Program-made: the position numbers and the translations under genes
The notes under the pieces: generated by a model
What the model was told of the DNA's origin: nothing
The model's database searches: none
The model's input: the letters and a program-made list of their open reading frames with translations, nothing else
Part shown: one piece after another, positions 1 to 7,901 of the stretch
Numbering within the stretch: position 1 is the stretch's first letter
Layout: each line of letters begins with the position of its first letter
Source of the DNA: JAAZNO01 sp012798275
Lineage (GTDB): Bacteria > Chloroflexota > Anaerolineae > B4-G1 > SLSP01
Reading direction: 5' to 3'
NCBI GenBank assembly: GCA_035347995.1
Contig: DAOPQD010000038.1
Span: 1 to 27,717 of the forward strand
Length of the DNA: 27,717 nucleotides

Positions 1-2
1 AT

Positions 3-686
3 GTTAAGGTTCTAATTCCACTTGCGGGCGCAAAAAGTTATACCGTAACTTTAGTTTTCTTTTTTCATTATCAATTTACAAATGCAAGCGTACTCAACTC
101 CCTAAACTTAGTAAAAACAGGTTGGTATATTCTTGGAAAACAAGAATTGACCTGGAAGATTATCAACGATATATTAGCTGCATGTCCTCAATGTCCCTCT
201 ATTCAGAACATTCCATTTCCACAAGCTGATGATTTTGTCAGAGTGTTAGATATTGTTGAGAGAATAGCGAGCAATGAAGAAAATATCAATGAGGTGGAGA
301 AGGAGGAGGAGGAAATAGCAGGATGGTATGACTTCACACCCAGACAAGGCGATTATTACCCCAATGCGGCATGTTGGTTGGGTTGGTTAGAACGCGAAGC
401 TGGAAAATGGGCCCTGACGACAGAAGGCAGACGCTTAGCAGATGCAGGTTTGTTCACCAAGCAGTATTTAACTATCCAGGCAATGGCACAACGCCCAGTT
501 TTGCGGAATGCGCTTGAATGGCTGGGAAAATTTCATACACTTCCGGAACGAGAGCAAATTGAAGAATGGATGAGTACCGCCGTCAATACAGGAAAGATAA
601 AATTCATCAGTGGCTCTACTGTACATCGCCGTGCTCAAACTATTGACAAATGGCTGCAATACATAAAATCTCTTATTGTCGAATAA
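3..686 (+). CDS. Hypothetical protein, 5'-partial; DUF7226-like C-terminal region
   Basis: The frame ending at 686 stays open to base 3, and no ATG, GTG or TTG occurs in it before the TTG at 147, so the gene either starts at that TTG (179 aa) or, more likely, runs in from outside the window. The first in-window codons translate to plausible protein. The recognisable part is around the motif F-TPRQGDYYPNAACWLGW followed by W-ALTTEGRRLA, a pattern I recall from winged-helix-like regions (DUF7226 type) attached to restriction endonuclease-like proteins; this is a weak recollection, not a search. An acidic stretch (NEVEKEEEEIAG) precedes it. The segment is clearly more AT-rich than every gene to its right, which suggests recent acquisition. 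It ends 42 nt before the ABC-transporter ATG and is probably unrelated to it. Function unknown. Confidence 0.6.
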   Translation, partial: VKVLIPLAGAKSYTVTLVFFFHYQFTNASVLNSLNLVKTGWYILGKQELTWKIINDILAACPQCPSIQNIPFPQADDFVRVLDIVERIASNEENINEVEKEEEEIAGWYDFTPRQGDYYPNAACWLGWLEREAGKWALTTEGRRLADAGLFTKQYLTIQAMAQRPVLRNALEWLGKFHTLPEREQIEEWMSTAVNTGKIKFISGSTVHRRAQTIDKWLQYIKSLIVE

Positions 687-728
687 AGAGCTGATATTTG
701 GTTCAAAAGACCATATTTGGTAATTATC

Positions 729-1823
729 ATGCCTTTTCTCGACCTCACCGACCTCCACAAATCCTACGCTGACGCGCCGCTGCTCTGCGGCGTGACCTTC
801 GCCGTCGAGCGCGGGGAAATCGCCTGCCTGCTCGGCCCTTCGGGCAGCGGCAAGACCACGCTGCTGCGCATCCTCGCCGGGCTGGAGGAGCCTGAGGCCG
901 GACAGGTGTGGCTCGACGGGCAGGACCTCACGCGCGTCCCGGCCCACAAGCGCGGCGTGGTGCTCATGTTCCAGGATTACGCCCTCTTCCCCCACAAAAC
1001 CGTGGCCGAAAATGTGGCCTTTGGGTTGCGAATGCAGGAGAAAGGGAAATGGGGAATGGGTAAAGAGAAAGAGGTAAAAGAAGCCCTCCCCCTTACCCGT
1101 CCTCCCTCACCTCCCATCCGCCCTCGCGTCGAAGCCATGCTCGCCCTCGTGGGCCTCGAAGGCTTCGGCGCCCGTGACGTGAACTCGCTTTCAGGCGGGG
1201 AACGGCAACGGGTGGCGCTCGCGCGCAGCCTCGCGCCCAATCCGCGCCTGCTGTTGCTCGACGAGCCATTGGGCGCGCTCGACCGCAACCTCCGTGAGCG
1301 CCTGCTCGAAGAGCTGCCCGCCATCCTCCGGCAGGTTGGCGTCACCGCCATCACCGTGACGCACGATCAGGAAGAAGCCTTCGCCCTGGCGGATCGCGTG
1401 ATCCTGCTCCACGAGGGGCGCGTGGTGCAACAGGGGACGCCGGAAGCAGTCTATGCGGCGCCGACGAACGCCTGGGTCGCGCGATTTCTGGGCCTGCAGA
1501 ACCTTTTCCCGGCGAAAGTGACCGGCGCGCGGCAGGTCGAAACGTCCCTGGGCCTCCTTGACGTGGCGGACACCGCTGTCTTGCCGGCGCCCGGCAGCGA
1601 GGGGACGCTGCTCATCCACCCGTGGGGCATCCGTCCCGCAGAGCACGCCCCCCTTCGGGGACGGGTGATCCAGCGCAGCTTCCACGGCAGCTATTACCGG
1701 CTGGAACTCGATTGCAACGGCGCCCACCTCAGCTTCACCCAGGGCTTACGCCAGCCGGCCCCCGCTCTGGGAACGGAAAGCACCTTTGCGCTCGATCCCG
1801 CCGCCCTGCGCTGGCTGGAGTGA
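729..1823 (+). CDS. ABC transporter ATP-binding protein (PotA/FbpC/CysA-like) with TOBE-type C-terminus
   Basis: This 364-aa protein is the nucleotide-binding subunit of an import ABC transporter, working at the inner face of the membrane. All motifs are present: Walker A GPSGSGKT (residues 36-43), Q-loop FQDYALFPH (81-89), signature LSGGERQRVALARS (154-167), Walker B LLLLDEP (174-180), D-loop GALD and H-loop THDQEEA (211-217). The roughly 110 C-terminal residues fit the TOBE-like substrate-regulatory domain of the polyamine/iron/sulfate/molybdate subfamily. The ATG at 729 is preferred to an upstream TTG at 717 because it places the protein at the usual family start. An unusual segment of about 29 residues (104-132) with a Lys/Glu-rich then Pro-rich composition lies between the Q-loop and the signature. 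No permease or binding protein is adjacent in the window, so the substrate is unknown. Confidence 0.93.
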   Translation: MPFLDLTDLHKSYADAPLLCGVTFAVERGEIACLLGPSGSGKTTLLRILAGLEEPEAGQVWLDGQDLTRVPAHKRGVVLMFQDYALFPHKTVAENVAFGLRMQEKGKWGMGKEKEVKEALPLTRPPSPPIRPRVEAMLALVGLEGFGARDVNSLSGGERQRVALARSLAPNPRLLLLDEPLGALDRNLRERLLEELPAILRQVGVTAITVTHDQEEAFALADRVILLHEGRVVQQGTPEAVYAAPTNAWVARFLGLQNLFPAKVTGARQVETSLGLLDVADTAVLPAPGSEGTLLIHPWGIRPAEHAPLRGRVIQRSFHGSYYRLELDCNGAHLSFTQGLRQPAPALGTESTFALDPAALRWLE

Positions 1824-1887
1824 GGCGCGATCACCAAATTCCGAGAATGCGGTAAAATGGGAAAAGGGTGTTCCTATCACTATCTAC

Positions 1888-1893
1888 GGAGGA
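1888..1893 (+). promoter_or_regulatory. Shine-Dalgarno site that fixes a TTG start
   Basis: GGAGGA lies 8 nt before the TTG at 1902. It supports TTG initiation of the SDR gene, which is also the only position that leaves the usual short stretch before the Rossmann glycine motif. Confidence 0.7.
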
Positions 1894-1901
1894 AGTGAAA
1901 C

Positions 1902-2945
1902 TTGACGCAGTCATATCTGATTACCGGAGGCGCGGGATTCCTGGGCATCAATCTCGTGCGTTATCTTCTCGATAAAGAGGCGCAGGTCACCACACTCGAT
2001 ATCGCGCCCTTCGATTACGAGGACGTGCGCGAGCGCGTCCGTGTAGTCACCGGCGACATTCGTGATCCCCAGGCAGTCGAATCCGCCATCGCTGGCGTTG
2101 ATATCGTCGTCCACGCGGCGGCAGCGCTGCCCCTCTACACGCCGGAGGAAATTTTCTCCACCGACATCGAAGGGACCCGCACCGTCTTGCAGGCGGCGCT
2201 CGCTCACCACGTCGAGCGGTTCATCCACATCTCCTCGACAGCCGTATACGGCATTCCCGATCACCATCCACTATTGGAGACCGACAAACTTCAGGGGGTC
2301 GGCCCTTACGGCGAGGCGAAGGTCCTGGCGGAGGGAGTCTGCCAGGAATTTCGCGCTAAGGGGTTGTGCGTGCCGATCCTGCGTCCCAAATCCTTCATCG
2401 GGCCGGAACGGCTGGGGGTGTTCGCCATGCTGTACGAATGGGCCAAAGATGGCAAGAACTTCCCTGCCCTGGGCTCCGGAAACAACCCTTACCAATACCT
2501 GGCGGTCGAAGATCTGTGCGACGCCATCTGGCTCGCCGCAACCCTGCCATGCGAGAGGGTCAACGACACCTTCAACATCGGCGCGAAGGAATACGGCACG
2601 TCTCGGAGCGATTTCCAGGCGGTGTTGGATTACGCCGGCCACGGCAAGCGCATCGTTTCCCTGCCTGAAAAGCCGGCTATCTTCATCCTGCGGGTGCTGG
2701 AACGGTTGGGGTTGTCGCCGCTCTACGAGTGGATCTATGAAACCGCGGGCAAGGAGTCCTTCGTCTCAATCGAAAAGGCCGAACGGGTGCTGGGATTCGC
2801 TCCTCGCTATTCCAATCGAGAGGCGCTGATCCGCAATTATCAATGGTATCTTGAGAATGTGGACCAGATCAACCATGCAGCGGGCATCACCCACCGCACG
2901 CCGTGGAAACAAGGCGCGCTGAAGCTGGCCAAACTGGTTTTCTGA
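1902..2945 (+). CDS. NAD-dependent epimerase/dehydratase family protein (extended SDR)
   Basis: A 347-aa extended short-chain dehydrogenase/reductase. The N-terminal cofactor motif TGGAGFLG (residues 8-15) and the acidic residue after the second beta strand (TLDIAPFD) indicate NAD(H) binding; SSTAVYG (111-117) carries the catalytic Ser/Thr and YGEAK (136-140) is the YxxxK catalytic pair. The C-terminal part with a GSGNNPYQYLAVEDLCDAI segment is typical of nucleotide-sugar epimerases/dehydratases and of 3-beta-hydroxysteroid dehydrogenase-like members, so the substrate may be a sugar nucleotide or another small alcohol. It starts at TTG with a good ribosome-binding site. It lies 78 nt after the ABC ATPase in the same direction, but there is no functional link I can argue. 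The exact substrate cannot be assigned. Confidence 0.88.
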   Translation: MTQSYLITGGAGFLGINLVRYLLDKEAQVTTLDIAPFDYEDVRERVRVVTGDIRDPQAVESAIAGVDIVVHAAAALPLYTPEEIFSTDIEGTRTVLQAALAHHVERFIHISSTAVYGIPDHHPLLETDKLQGVGPYGEAKVLAEGVCQEFRAKGLCVPILRPKSFIGPERLGVFAMLYEWAKDGKNFPALGSGNNPYQYLAVEDLCDAIWLAATLPCERVNDTFNIGAKEYGTSRSDFQAVLDYAGHGKRIVSLPEKPAIFILRVLERLGLSPLYEWIYETAGKESFVSIEKAERVLGFAPRYSNREALIRNYQWYLENVDQINHAAGITHRTPWKQGALKLAKLVF

Positions 2946-2974
2946 TCTCCACGCACGGCTCATTCAAGTCCCAA

Positions 2975-3070
2975 AGGAGACGCCATGTGCTGGCGCACAT
3001 CCTGGGAGCGTGAGAATGTGAGTGGTGAGCCGTGAGTCGAGACTGCGACGGCTCTCTTCTCACGACTCAC
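2975..3070. repeat. Dispersed intergenic repeat, diverged copy with two hairpins
   Basis: In the 150-bp spacer between the SDR and LysM genes, a segment beginning AGGAGACGCC matches the core of the tandem repeat at 23174-23692. Shared elements, in the same order, are AGGAGACGCC, the palindrome TGTGC-TGGC-GCACA (2986-2999), an AATGTGAGT-GTGAGC stretch and GCGACGGCTC. This copy also has a second inverted repeat GTGAGTCG (3032-3039) / CGACTCAC (3063-3070), so its transcript could fold into two stem-loops. No open reading frame of note occupies it. Confidence 0.75.
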
Positions 3071-3095
3071 TGAGCTCTATTTTCCGAGGAATCCC

Positions 3096-4652
3096 ATGCA
3101 ACGTGTGTTACGGTGGATAGGAATCGTCATCGCGGTCGGCGTCCTCCTGCTCGCTGGCCTCGCCATGGCCTACGACAGGCGCTACGCAGAACGCATCTTC
3201 CCAGGCGTGACCGTGAACGGCGTGGACGTCGGCGGCATGACCGCGTCGGAAGCCGAAGCCGCGCTGCAGCGTGCCTTGCCCGATCCCCAAGTGGAAGGAA
3301 TCACCCTGTGGGCGAATGAACAGGCCTGGCGCTTCAGTTGGGCCGCGCTCGGACAGCAATACGACATCCCCGCGACGGTCGCCGCGGCCTGCCAGGTGGC
3401 CCGCGAAGCGAACTGGGCCGCGCGTCTCCAGGCAGCCTGGCGCGTGCGACAAGAAGGCCAGGAAGTGCCCGTCGTCCTCATCCCCGCCGATCCGGCCAAA
3501 GCGACCCGCGCCGTGGAGACCATCGCCAGAACCGTCTACCGCCCTCCCGTCGAGGCGACCCTCGCCCTCACGCCGGCCGGCCCGGTGGGCACGCCGGGGC
3601 AGGCGGGACAGGAGCTCGACGTCGCCGCTGCGAGCACGGCACTCCTCGAGGCGCTCGACCATGGCGAAACCGAAGTACGCCTGGCGCTGCGCAGCCTTCC
3701 GCCGCGCCTGGAAGCGCCGGAGCCGGCGTATTCCCGCGCCGTGAAGCTCCTCGCCGCGCCCTTCGTCCTCGAAGTAAACGACCCCGTGACCGACTACCGC
3801 AACGACTTCGCCGCACCGCCCGCCCAAATCACCGCGTGGCTCGCGCTGCACCCGGAGATGGAGCCGCCCGCCATCACCCTCAGCGTCGAAGCCGACCGCG
3901 TCCGCGCCTGGCTGGAGGACGTCAGCTCCCAGCTGGGAGAGGAACGCTTCCTCGACGTCAGCGAGACCCTCACCCGCACGCTGGCGGCCCTCGAAGCCGG
4001 CGAACATCACGCCGCCGCGCGCGTCCGCCATCCCGAAAAAGCGTATTTCGTCCAGCCGGGCGACAACCTGTTTGACATCGCCTACAGCTTTGGCTTCCCG
4101 CTGTGGCGTCTCCTCGAGGCCAACCCCGACGTGATTTCCAGCAGCCTGCTCATCGGGCAGCAGCTCGTCATCCCTTCCATTGACGTCCTGATTCCAGAGC
4201 CCGTTGTGCCCGACAAACGCATCGAAATCAACCTGCCGGAGCAAAAACTACGCGCCTACCAGGACGGCGCCCTGCAGTTCGAGTTCAGAATCTCCAGCGG
4301 CATGTCGAAGACGCCGACTATTGCCGGCCTGTTTCAGGTCCTCACAAAGGAGGAAAACGCCTACGCCCAACGCTGGGGCCTGGAGATGCCCTATTTTATG
4401 GGCATTTACAAGGAAGGCCCGGATTTCTACAACGGCATCCACGAATTGCCCATCACGCGGGGAGGCTATCGGCTCTCGCGCGGCGTGCTGGGCTGGCCCG
4501 CTTCCTTCGGCTGCATTATCCTCGATGTGGGGGAGGCCCAACAGCTCTTCGAGTGGGCGCCCATCGGCACCCTCGTCGCGATCACCGGCGTCGCCCCGGG
4601 CACGCCTTCCTATCAAGAGACGCTGGATCAAATCGTGGACAATCCCCCATGA
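3096..4652 (+). CDS. Membrane-anchored LysM and L,D-transpeptidase (YkuD) protein
   Basis: A 518-aa cell-envelope protein. Residues 5-26 form one hydrophobic N-terminal anchor or signal. Residues about 33-310 hold repeated segments like the peptidoglycan-binding PG_binding_4 domain (for example FPGVTVNGVDVGGMTASEAE). A LysM domain follows at about 316-360 (YFVQPGDNLFDIAYSFGF ... LLIGQQLVIP). The C-terminal YkuD domain (about 374-497) has the catalytic pattern H449 ... S470-F-G-C473, with Cys473 the expected nucleophile; the family consensus S-H-G-C appears here as S-F-G-C. Such enzymes form 3-3 crosslinks in peptidoglycan or attach proteins to it, outside the cytoplasmic membrane. The ATG at 3096 follows a GAGGAA ribosome-binding site. 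PriA follows 63 nt downstream in the same orientation. Confidence 0.92.
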   Translation: MQRVLRWIGIVIAVGVLLLAGLAMAYDRRYAERIFPGVTVNGVDVGGMTASEAEAALQRALPDPQVEGITLWANEQAWRFSWAALGQQYDIPATVAAACQVAREANWAARLQAAWRVRQEGQEVPVVLIPADPAKATRAVETIARTVYRPPVEATLALTPAGPVGTPGQAGQELDVAAASTALLEALDHGETEVRLALRSLPPRLEAPEPAYSRAVKLLAAPFVLEVNDPVTDYRNDFAAPPAQITAWLALHPEMEPPAITLSVEADRVRAWLEDVSSQLGEERFLDVSETLTRTLAALEAGEHHAAARVRHPEKAYFVQPGDNLFDIAYSFGFPLWRLLEANPDVISSSLLIGQQLVIPSIDVLIPEPVVPDKRIEINLPEQKLRAYQDGALQFEFRISSGMSKTPTIAGLFQVLTKEENAYAQRWGLEMPYFMGIYKEGPDFYNGIHELPITRGGYRLSRGVLGWPASFGCIILDVGEAQQLFEWAPIGTLVAITGVAPGTPSYQETLDQIVDNPP

Positions 4653-4715
4653 TAGTTTCCGTCAACTAGAACGCCCGGCCGAATTGCTCCGCCATTTTTC
4701 CTGAGAAAGCTGATC

Positions 4716-7217
4716 ATGTTTGCCCAGGTGCTGGTCTTTCTGCCGATCAAAGCGCAGGCTGCCCCCTTCTTCGACTACGCCGTGCCGACGAGCCTCGAAG
4801 CGCAGCTCCGGCCGGGGATGATGGTGATCATCCCCTTTCGCGAGCGCCGGCTGCCGGGGATCGTGATGGCGCTGACGCCGCAGCCCGCCGTCCCTGACCC
4901 GCGTCCCATCGAGGGCCTCCTCGACGTCGAGCCGGTGCTCACCCCCGCGCTGCTCGACCTGGCCCGCTGGATGAGCGCGGAGACGCTCACGCCGCTCCAC
5001 ACCTGCGTGATGACCATGCTGCCGCCGGGATTGCGCCCCAAAAAGCTGCTGCGCCTCACGCCGCTGGTGACGACGCTGCCCGCCGACCTGCCCTCCCACG
5101 CCCGGGCATTGCTGGAACTCCTGCTCGCGCGCGGCCCTTTGTCCCGCGACCAGATTAACGCGGCGCTGCGCGGCAAGAACTGGCAGCGGGCCATGACCTG
5201 GCTGGAACGTCAGGGCCTGATCAAAGTGGAGCGCAGCCAGACGCTGCCACAGCCCCAACCCCACATCGTGCGACTGGCGACGCTGCTCCTCCCCCGCGAG
5301 GCGTGGCCGACCGCGATGAAGGGTCTGCGGCAGACAGAACGCTATCTCGCCGTCCTGGAATTCCTGGAGCGTGAAGCCGGCCCCGTCGAGCTGGAAGTCA
5401 TCCGCGCGGAGACCGGCGTGCAGACGGAGCAGATCAAGACGTTGCAGAAGCGGGGACTGCTCGCCTTCAGCAGCGCGGAGCTGGTGCGCGATCCCCTCAC
5501 CGACAAAATTTTTGTCCCCACGCTCCCGCCGCCGCTCCTCCCCGATCAACAGCAGGTGTGGGACACCCTCGCCGGGGCGCTGGAGACTGCCTCGCCCGTT
5601 CCCACGCTCCTCCTCGGCGTCACCGGCTCCGGCAAGACTGAGATCTACCTGCGATTGACGGAACGGGTGTTGGCGCAGGGGCGACAGGCGCTCATCCTCG
5701 TCCCCGAAATCAGCCTCACGCCGCAGACCGTCCGCCGCTTCATGCTGCGCTTCCCCGGCAAGGTAGGCGTCTGGCACAGCGCCATGAGCGCAGGGGAACG
5801 CTACGACACGTGGCGCCGGGCGCGCCAGGGGGACTTGCAGGTGCTTGTGGGAGCGCGCTCAGCCCTGTTCACGCCCTTTCCGCACCTGGGGCTCATCATC
5901 CTGGACGAGGAAGAAGACAGCAGCTACAAGCAAAGTCAGCCACCCATGTATCACGCGCGCGAGGCGGCGGAGAAACTGGCGCAGTTGACGGGGGCACAGC
6001 TGCTGCTCGGCAGCGCCACCCCGTCGCTGGAGGCGTATGCCCGCGCGCTGGAAGGGCGCTATCGGCTGCTGCAGATGCCGCGCCGCGTCCTGGGACATCA
6101 ACAGCGCATCGCCGATTGGCAGCACTACCTGCACCTGTCCCAGAACCGCTATCGCCCCCTGGAAGAAGCGCCGCAAGCCTGCACCATCGCGCTGCCGCCA
6201 GTACAGCTGGTGGACATGCGCGCGGAGCTGCAGGCGGGCAACCGCTCCATCTTCAGCCGGGTGCTGGCAGAGAGCGTGGATCAGGCCCTGGCGCGACGCG
6301 AGCAGGTGATTCTCTTCCTCAACCGGCGCGGGACGGCGACCTACGTCTTCTGCCGCGACTGCGGTTGGGTGGCGCGCTGCCCGAAATGCGACGTCCCGCT
6401 CACATTCCACCGCGACGCCGAGAGCCTGGTCTGTCATCACTGCGGGTTTCAGGGGCCGATGGCGTCGCGCTGTCCCCAATGCGGCTCCGGGCGCGTGCGC
6501 GCTTTCGGCCTGGGAACGGAGGGGCTGGAGGAACAGGTGGCCGCGCGCTGGCCTGAGGCGCGGCGGCTGCGCTGGGACCGCGACGTAGCGCGCACGCACG
6601 CCGCGCACACCAATCTGCTCACGCGCTTTGCCACCGGGCAGGCGGACATTCTCATCGGCACGCAGATGGTGGCACGGGGGCTCGATCTGCCGGCGGTGAC
6701 CGTCGTGGGAGTCATTTCGGCGGATGTGGGGCTGTTCCTGCCGGACTTTCGCGCCGCCGAGCGGACCTTCCAGCTGCTGGCACAAGTAGCGGGGCGCGCG
6801 GGCCGGGGTTTGCCGGGAGGGCGCACCATCCTGCAGACCTACCATCCCGAACACTACGCCATCCAATACGCCGCCGTCCACGACACGATCGGCTTTGCGC
6901 GGCGCGAGCTGGCGTTCCGCGAGGCGGCCGGCTATCCGCCCTACATGCGGTTGGCGCGCCTGCTCTTCCAACACAGCGACGCCCGCCAGGCCGAGGCCGC
7001 CGCACGGCGGCTCGCCAAAGAGCTGCAAGAGGCGCTCCAACAGGCGGGGCTACCGGCGAGCGATCTCATCGGACCGGCACCGGCTTTCTTCGCGCGAGTG
7101 CGCGGCCGCTATCGCTGGCACCTGTTGCTGCGGCACTTCGATCCACCCGCCTTTCTGCGAGATTTCCCCCTCCCGCCCGGCTGGCGCGTGGACATTGATC
7201 CCGTGGATGTTTTGTGA
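4716..7217 (+). CDS. priA: Primosomal replication protein N' (PriA helicase)
   Basis: An 833-aa superfamily 2 helicase that reloads the replisome at stalled forks. The N-terminal 100 residues are the 3'-DNA-binding domain (PGMMVIIPFRERRLPGIV). A winged-helix region lies at about 130-260. The helicase core has Walker A GVTGSGKTEIYLR (301-313), motif Ia VPEISLTPQT (329-338) and motif II DEEEDSSYKQ (397-406). The zinc-binding insert has four CxxC pairs beginning CRDCGWVARCPKC and continuing CHHCGF and CPQCGSG. The C-terminal helicase half has GTQMVARGLDLPAVTVVG and QVAGRAGRG. Length is normal or slightly long for bacteria without the extra E. coli features. One oddity: motif II is normally DEEHD/E, and the His is Glu400 here. 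The gene ends 7 nt from a convergent pseudogene. Confidence 0.96.
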   Translation: MFAQVLVFLPIKAQAAPFFDYAVPTSLEAQLRPGMMVIIPFRERRLPGIVMALTPQPAVPDPRPIEGLLDVEPVLTPALLDLARWMSAETLTPLHTCVMTMLPPGLRPKKLLRLTPLVTTLPADLPSHARALLELLLARGPLSRDQINAALRGKNWQRAMTWLERQGLIKVERSQTLPQPQPHIVRLATLLLPREAWPTAMKGLRQTERYLAVLEFLEREAGPVELEVIRAETGVQTEQIKTLQKRGLLAFSSAELVRDPLTDKIFVPTLPPPLLPDQQQVWDTLAGALETASPVPTLLLGVTGSGKTEIYLRLTERVLAQGRQALILVPEISLTPQTVRRFMLRFPGKVGVWHSAMSAGERYDTWRRARQGDLQVLVGARSALFTPFPHLGLIILDEEEDSSYKQSQPPMYHAREAAEKLAQLTGAQLLLGSATPSLEAYARALEGRYRLLQMPRRVLGHQQRIADWQHYLHLSQNRYRPLEEAPQACTIALPPVQLVDMRAELQAGNRSIFSRVLAESVDQALARREQVILFLNRRGTATYVFCRDCGWVARCPKCDVPLTFHRDAESLVCHHCGFQGPMASRCPQCGSGRVRAFGLGTEGLEEQVAARWPEARRLRWDRDVARTHAAHTNLLTRFATGQADILIGTQMVARGLDLPAVTVVGVISADVGLFLPDFRAAERTFQLLAQVAGRAGRGLPGGRTILQTYHPEHYAIQYAAVHDTIGFARRELAFREAAGYPPYMRLARLLFQHSDARQAEAAARRLAKELQEALQQAGLPASDLIGPAPAFFARVRGRYRWHLLLRHFDPPAFLRDFPLPPGWRVDIDPVDVL

Positions 7218-7224
7218 CGCCCCC

Positions 7225-7560
7225 TCAGCGACCGGGGAGCTCCTGCATCAAGCGCTCAAAAGTCTCGAGGCCGGCGTCCAGACTATCCCCTAGATAATGC
7301 CCCGGGACGCGGAGCTGCCACTCTGGACGGCTCACGAAAATGTGGCCGCCAAAGGCCACGAGAGGCTTCCCGGTCTGATATGCCTGGGGCAGCCAGCAGG
7401 GCCATTCCGCCAGCCGCGCTGCCGATTCCTCACGCATGGCGACAAAGAGCACTGCCAGCGGCGCGGTCTGGGCCACAAAGGCCGCCAGATCCGGCAACGG
7501 CACGGATTGGCCCAGATGAATCACGGGCCAACGGCGACGGCGTAGGAGCACGCCGAACAT
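7225..7560 (-). pseudogene. Remnant of a MerR-family regulator: cobalamin-binding domain only
   Basis: The 111 residues read like the C-terminal half of a B12-binding domain of CarH/MerR-type regulators: MFGVLLRRRRWPVIHLGQ, VPLPDLAAFV, LVAFGGHIF, VPGHYLG and a final helix. In intact proteins this follows a MerR helix-turn-helix and a B12-binding four-helix domain. Here neither is present; the frame continues upstream for about 20 codons through A-T-P-K-N-H-L, where the family normally has a longer stretch with the cobalt-ligand His (E-H-x-x-G), so a small deletion appears to have removed it. The fragment ends convergently 7 nt from priA. I read it as a decayed regulator, not a functional small protein; an independent 111-aa domain is the alternative. 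Confidence 0.6.
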
Positions 7561-7563
7561 GAG

Positions 7564-7794
7564 GTGATTCTTTGGTGTCGCAAGACCATGGATGAAATAG
7601 TTTTCCCGGTGCGGGGTCTAACGCCCTTTGCCCTCGTTATGCCGGAGCAGTACAAGAGCGAGGACGCCATCGCCAGCTACCGCAACTTCTATCTGCAGGA
7701 TAAGAGCCGTTTTGCCCGCTGGGCGCACGAGCGCCCCATGCCCGACTGGTTCCGCGAAGGTTTGGCCGCTTGCAGAAATTCAAATCTGACTTAA
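7564..7794 (+). CDS. Hypothetical small protein or 5'-truncated gene remnant
   Basis: A 76-aa frame from GTG 7564, or 68 aa from the ATG at 7588. A TAG at 7543 closes the frame upstream. The segment FPVRGLTPFALVMP followed by ASYRNFYLQDKSRFARW and PMPDWF looks like protein rather than noise: the spaced Y-R-x-F-Y ... K ... R-W ... P-x-W pattern resembles C-terminal tails that I have seen in small bacterial/phage proteins whose family I cannot name. With no ribosome-binding site at either start and a neighbouring pseudogene, the most likely reading is the tail of a gene whose front was lost in the same deletion that cut the B12-binding gene. Confidence 0.4.
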   Translation: MILWCRKTMDEIVFPVRGLTPFALVMPEQYKSEDAIASYRNFYLQDKSRFARWAHERPMPDWFREGLAACRNSNLT

Positions 7795-7901
7795 AATATC
7801 AGGTAAAATAGATACATTTAGAGCAAATTCGATGTGACGGCACAGGAAAGCGCTGATGTGCCCGCAGCCCTTTTTGAAATGAACCGGTTCGAGGTGACAC
7901 T

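Noticed and set aside
7297..7545. 82-aa plus-strand frame in the gap after priA
   Set aside because: The opposite strand shows convincing similarity to a B12-binding domain; the plus frame has none.
7770..7797. TTGCAG-16-TAAAAT promoter for ldh
   Set aside because: Only half of the -35 consensus matches, so it is mentioned under ldh but not listed as a feature.
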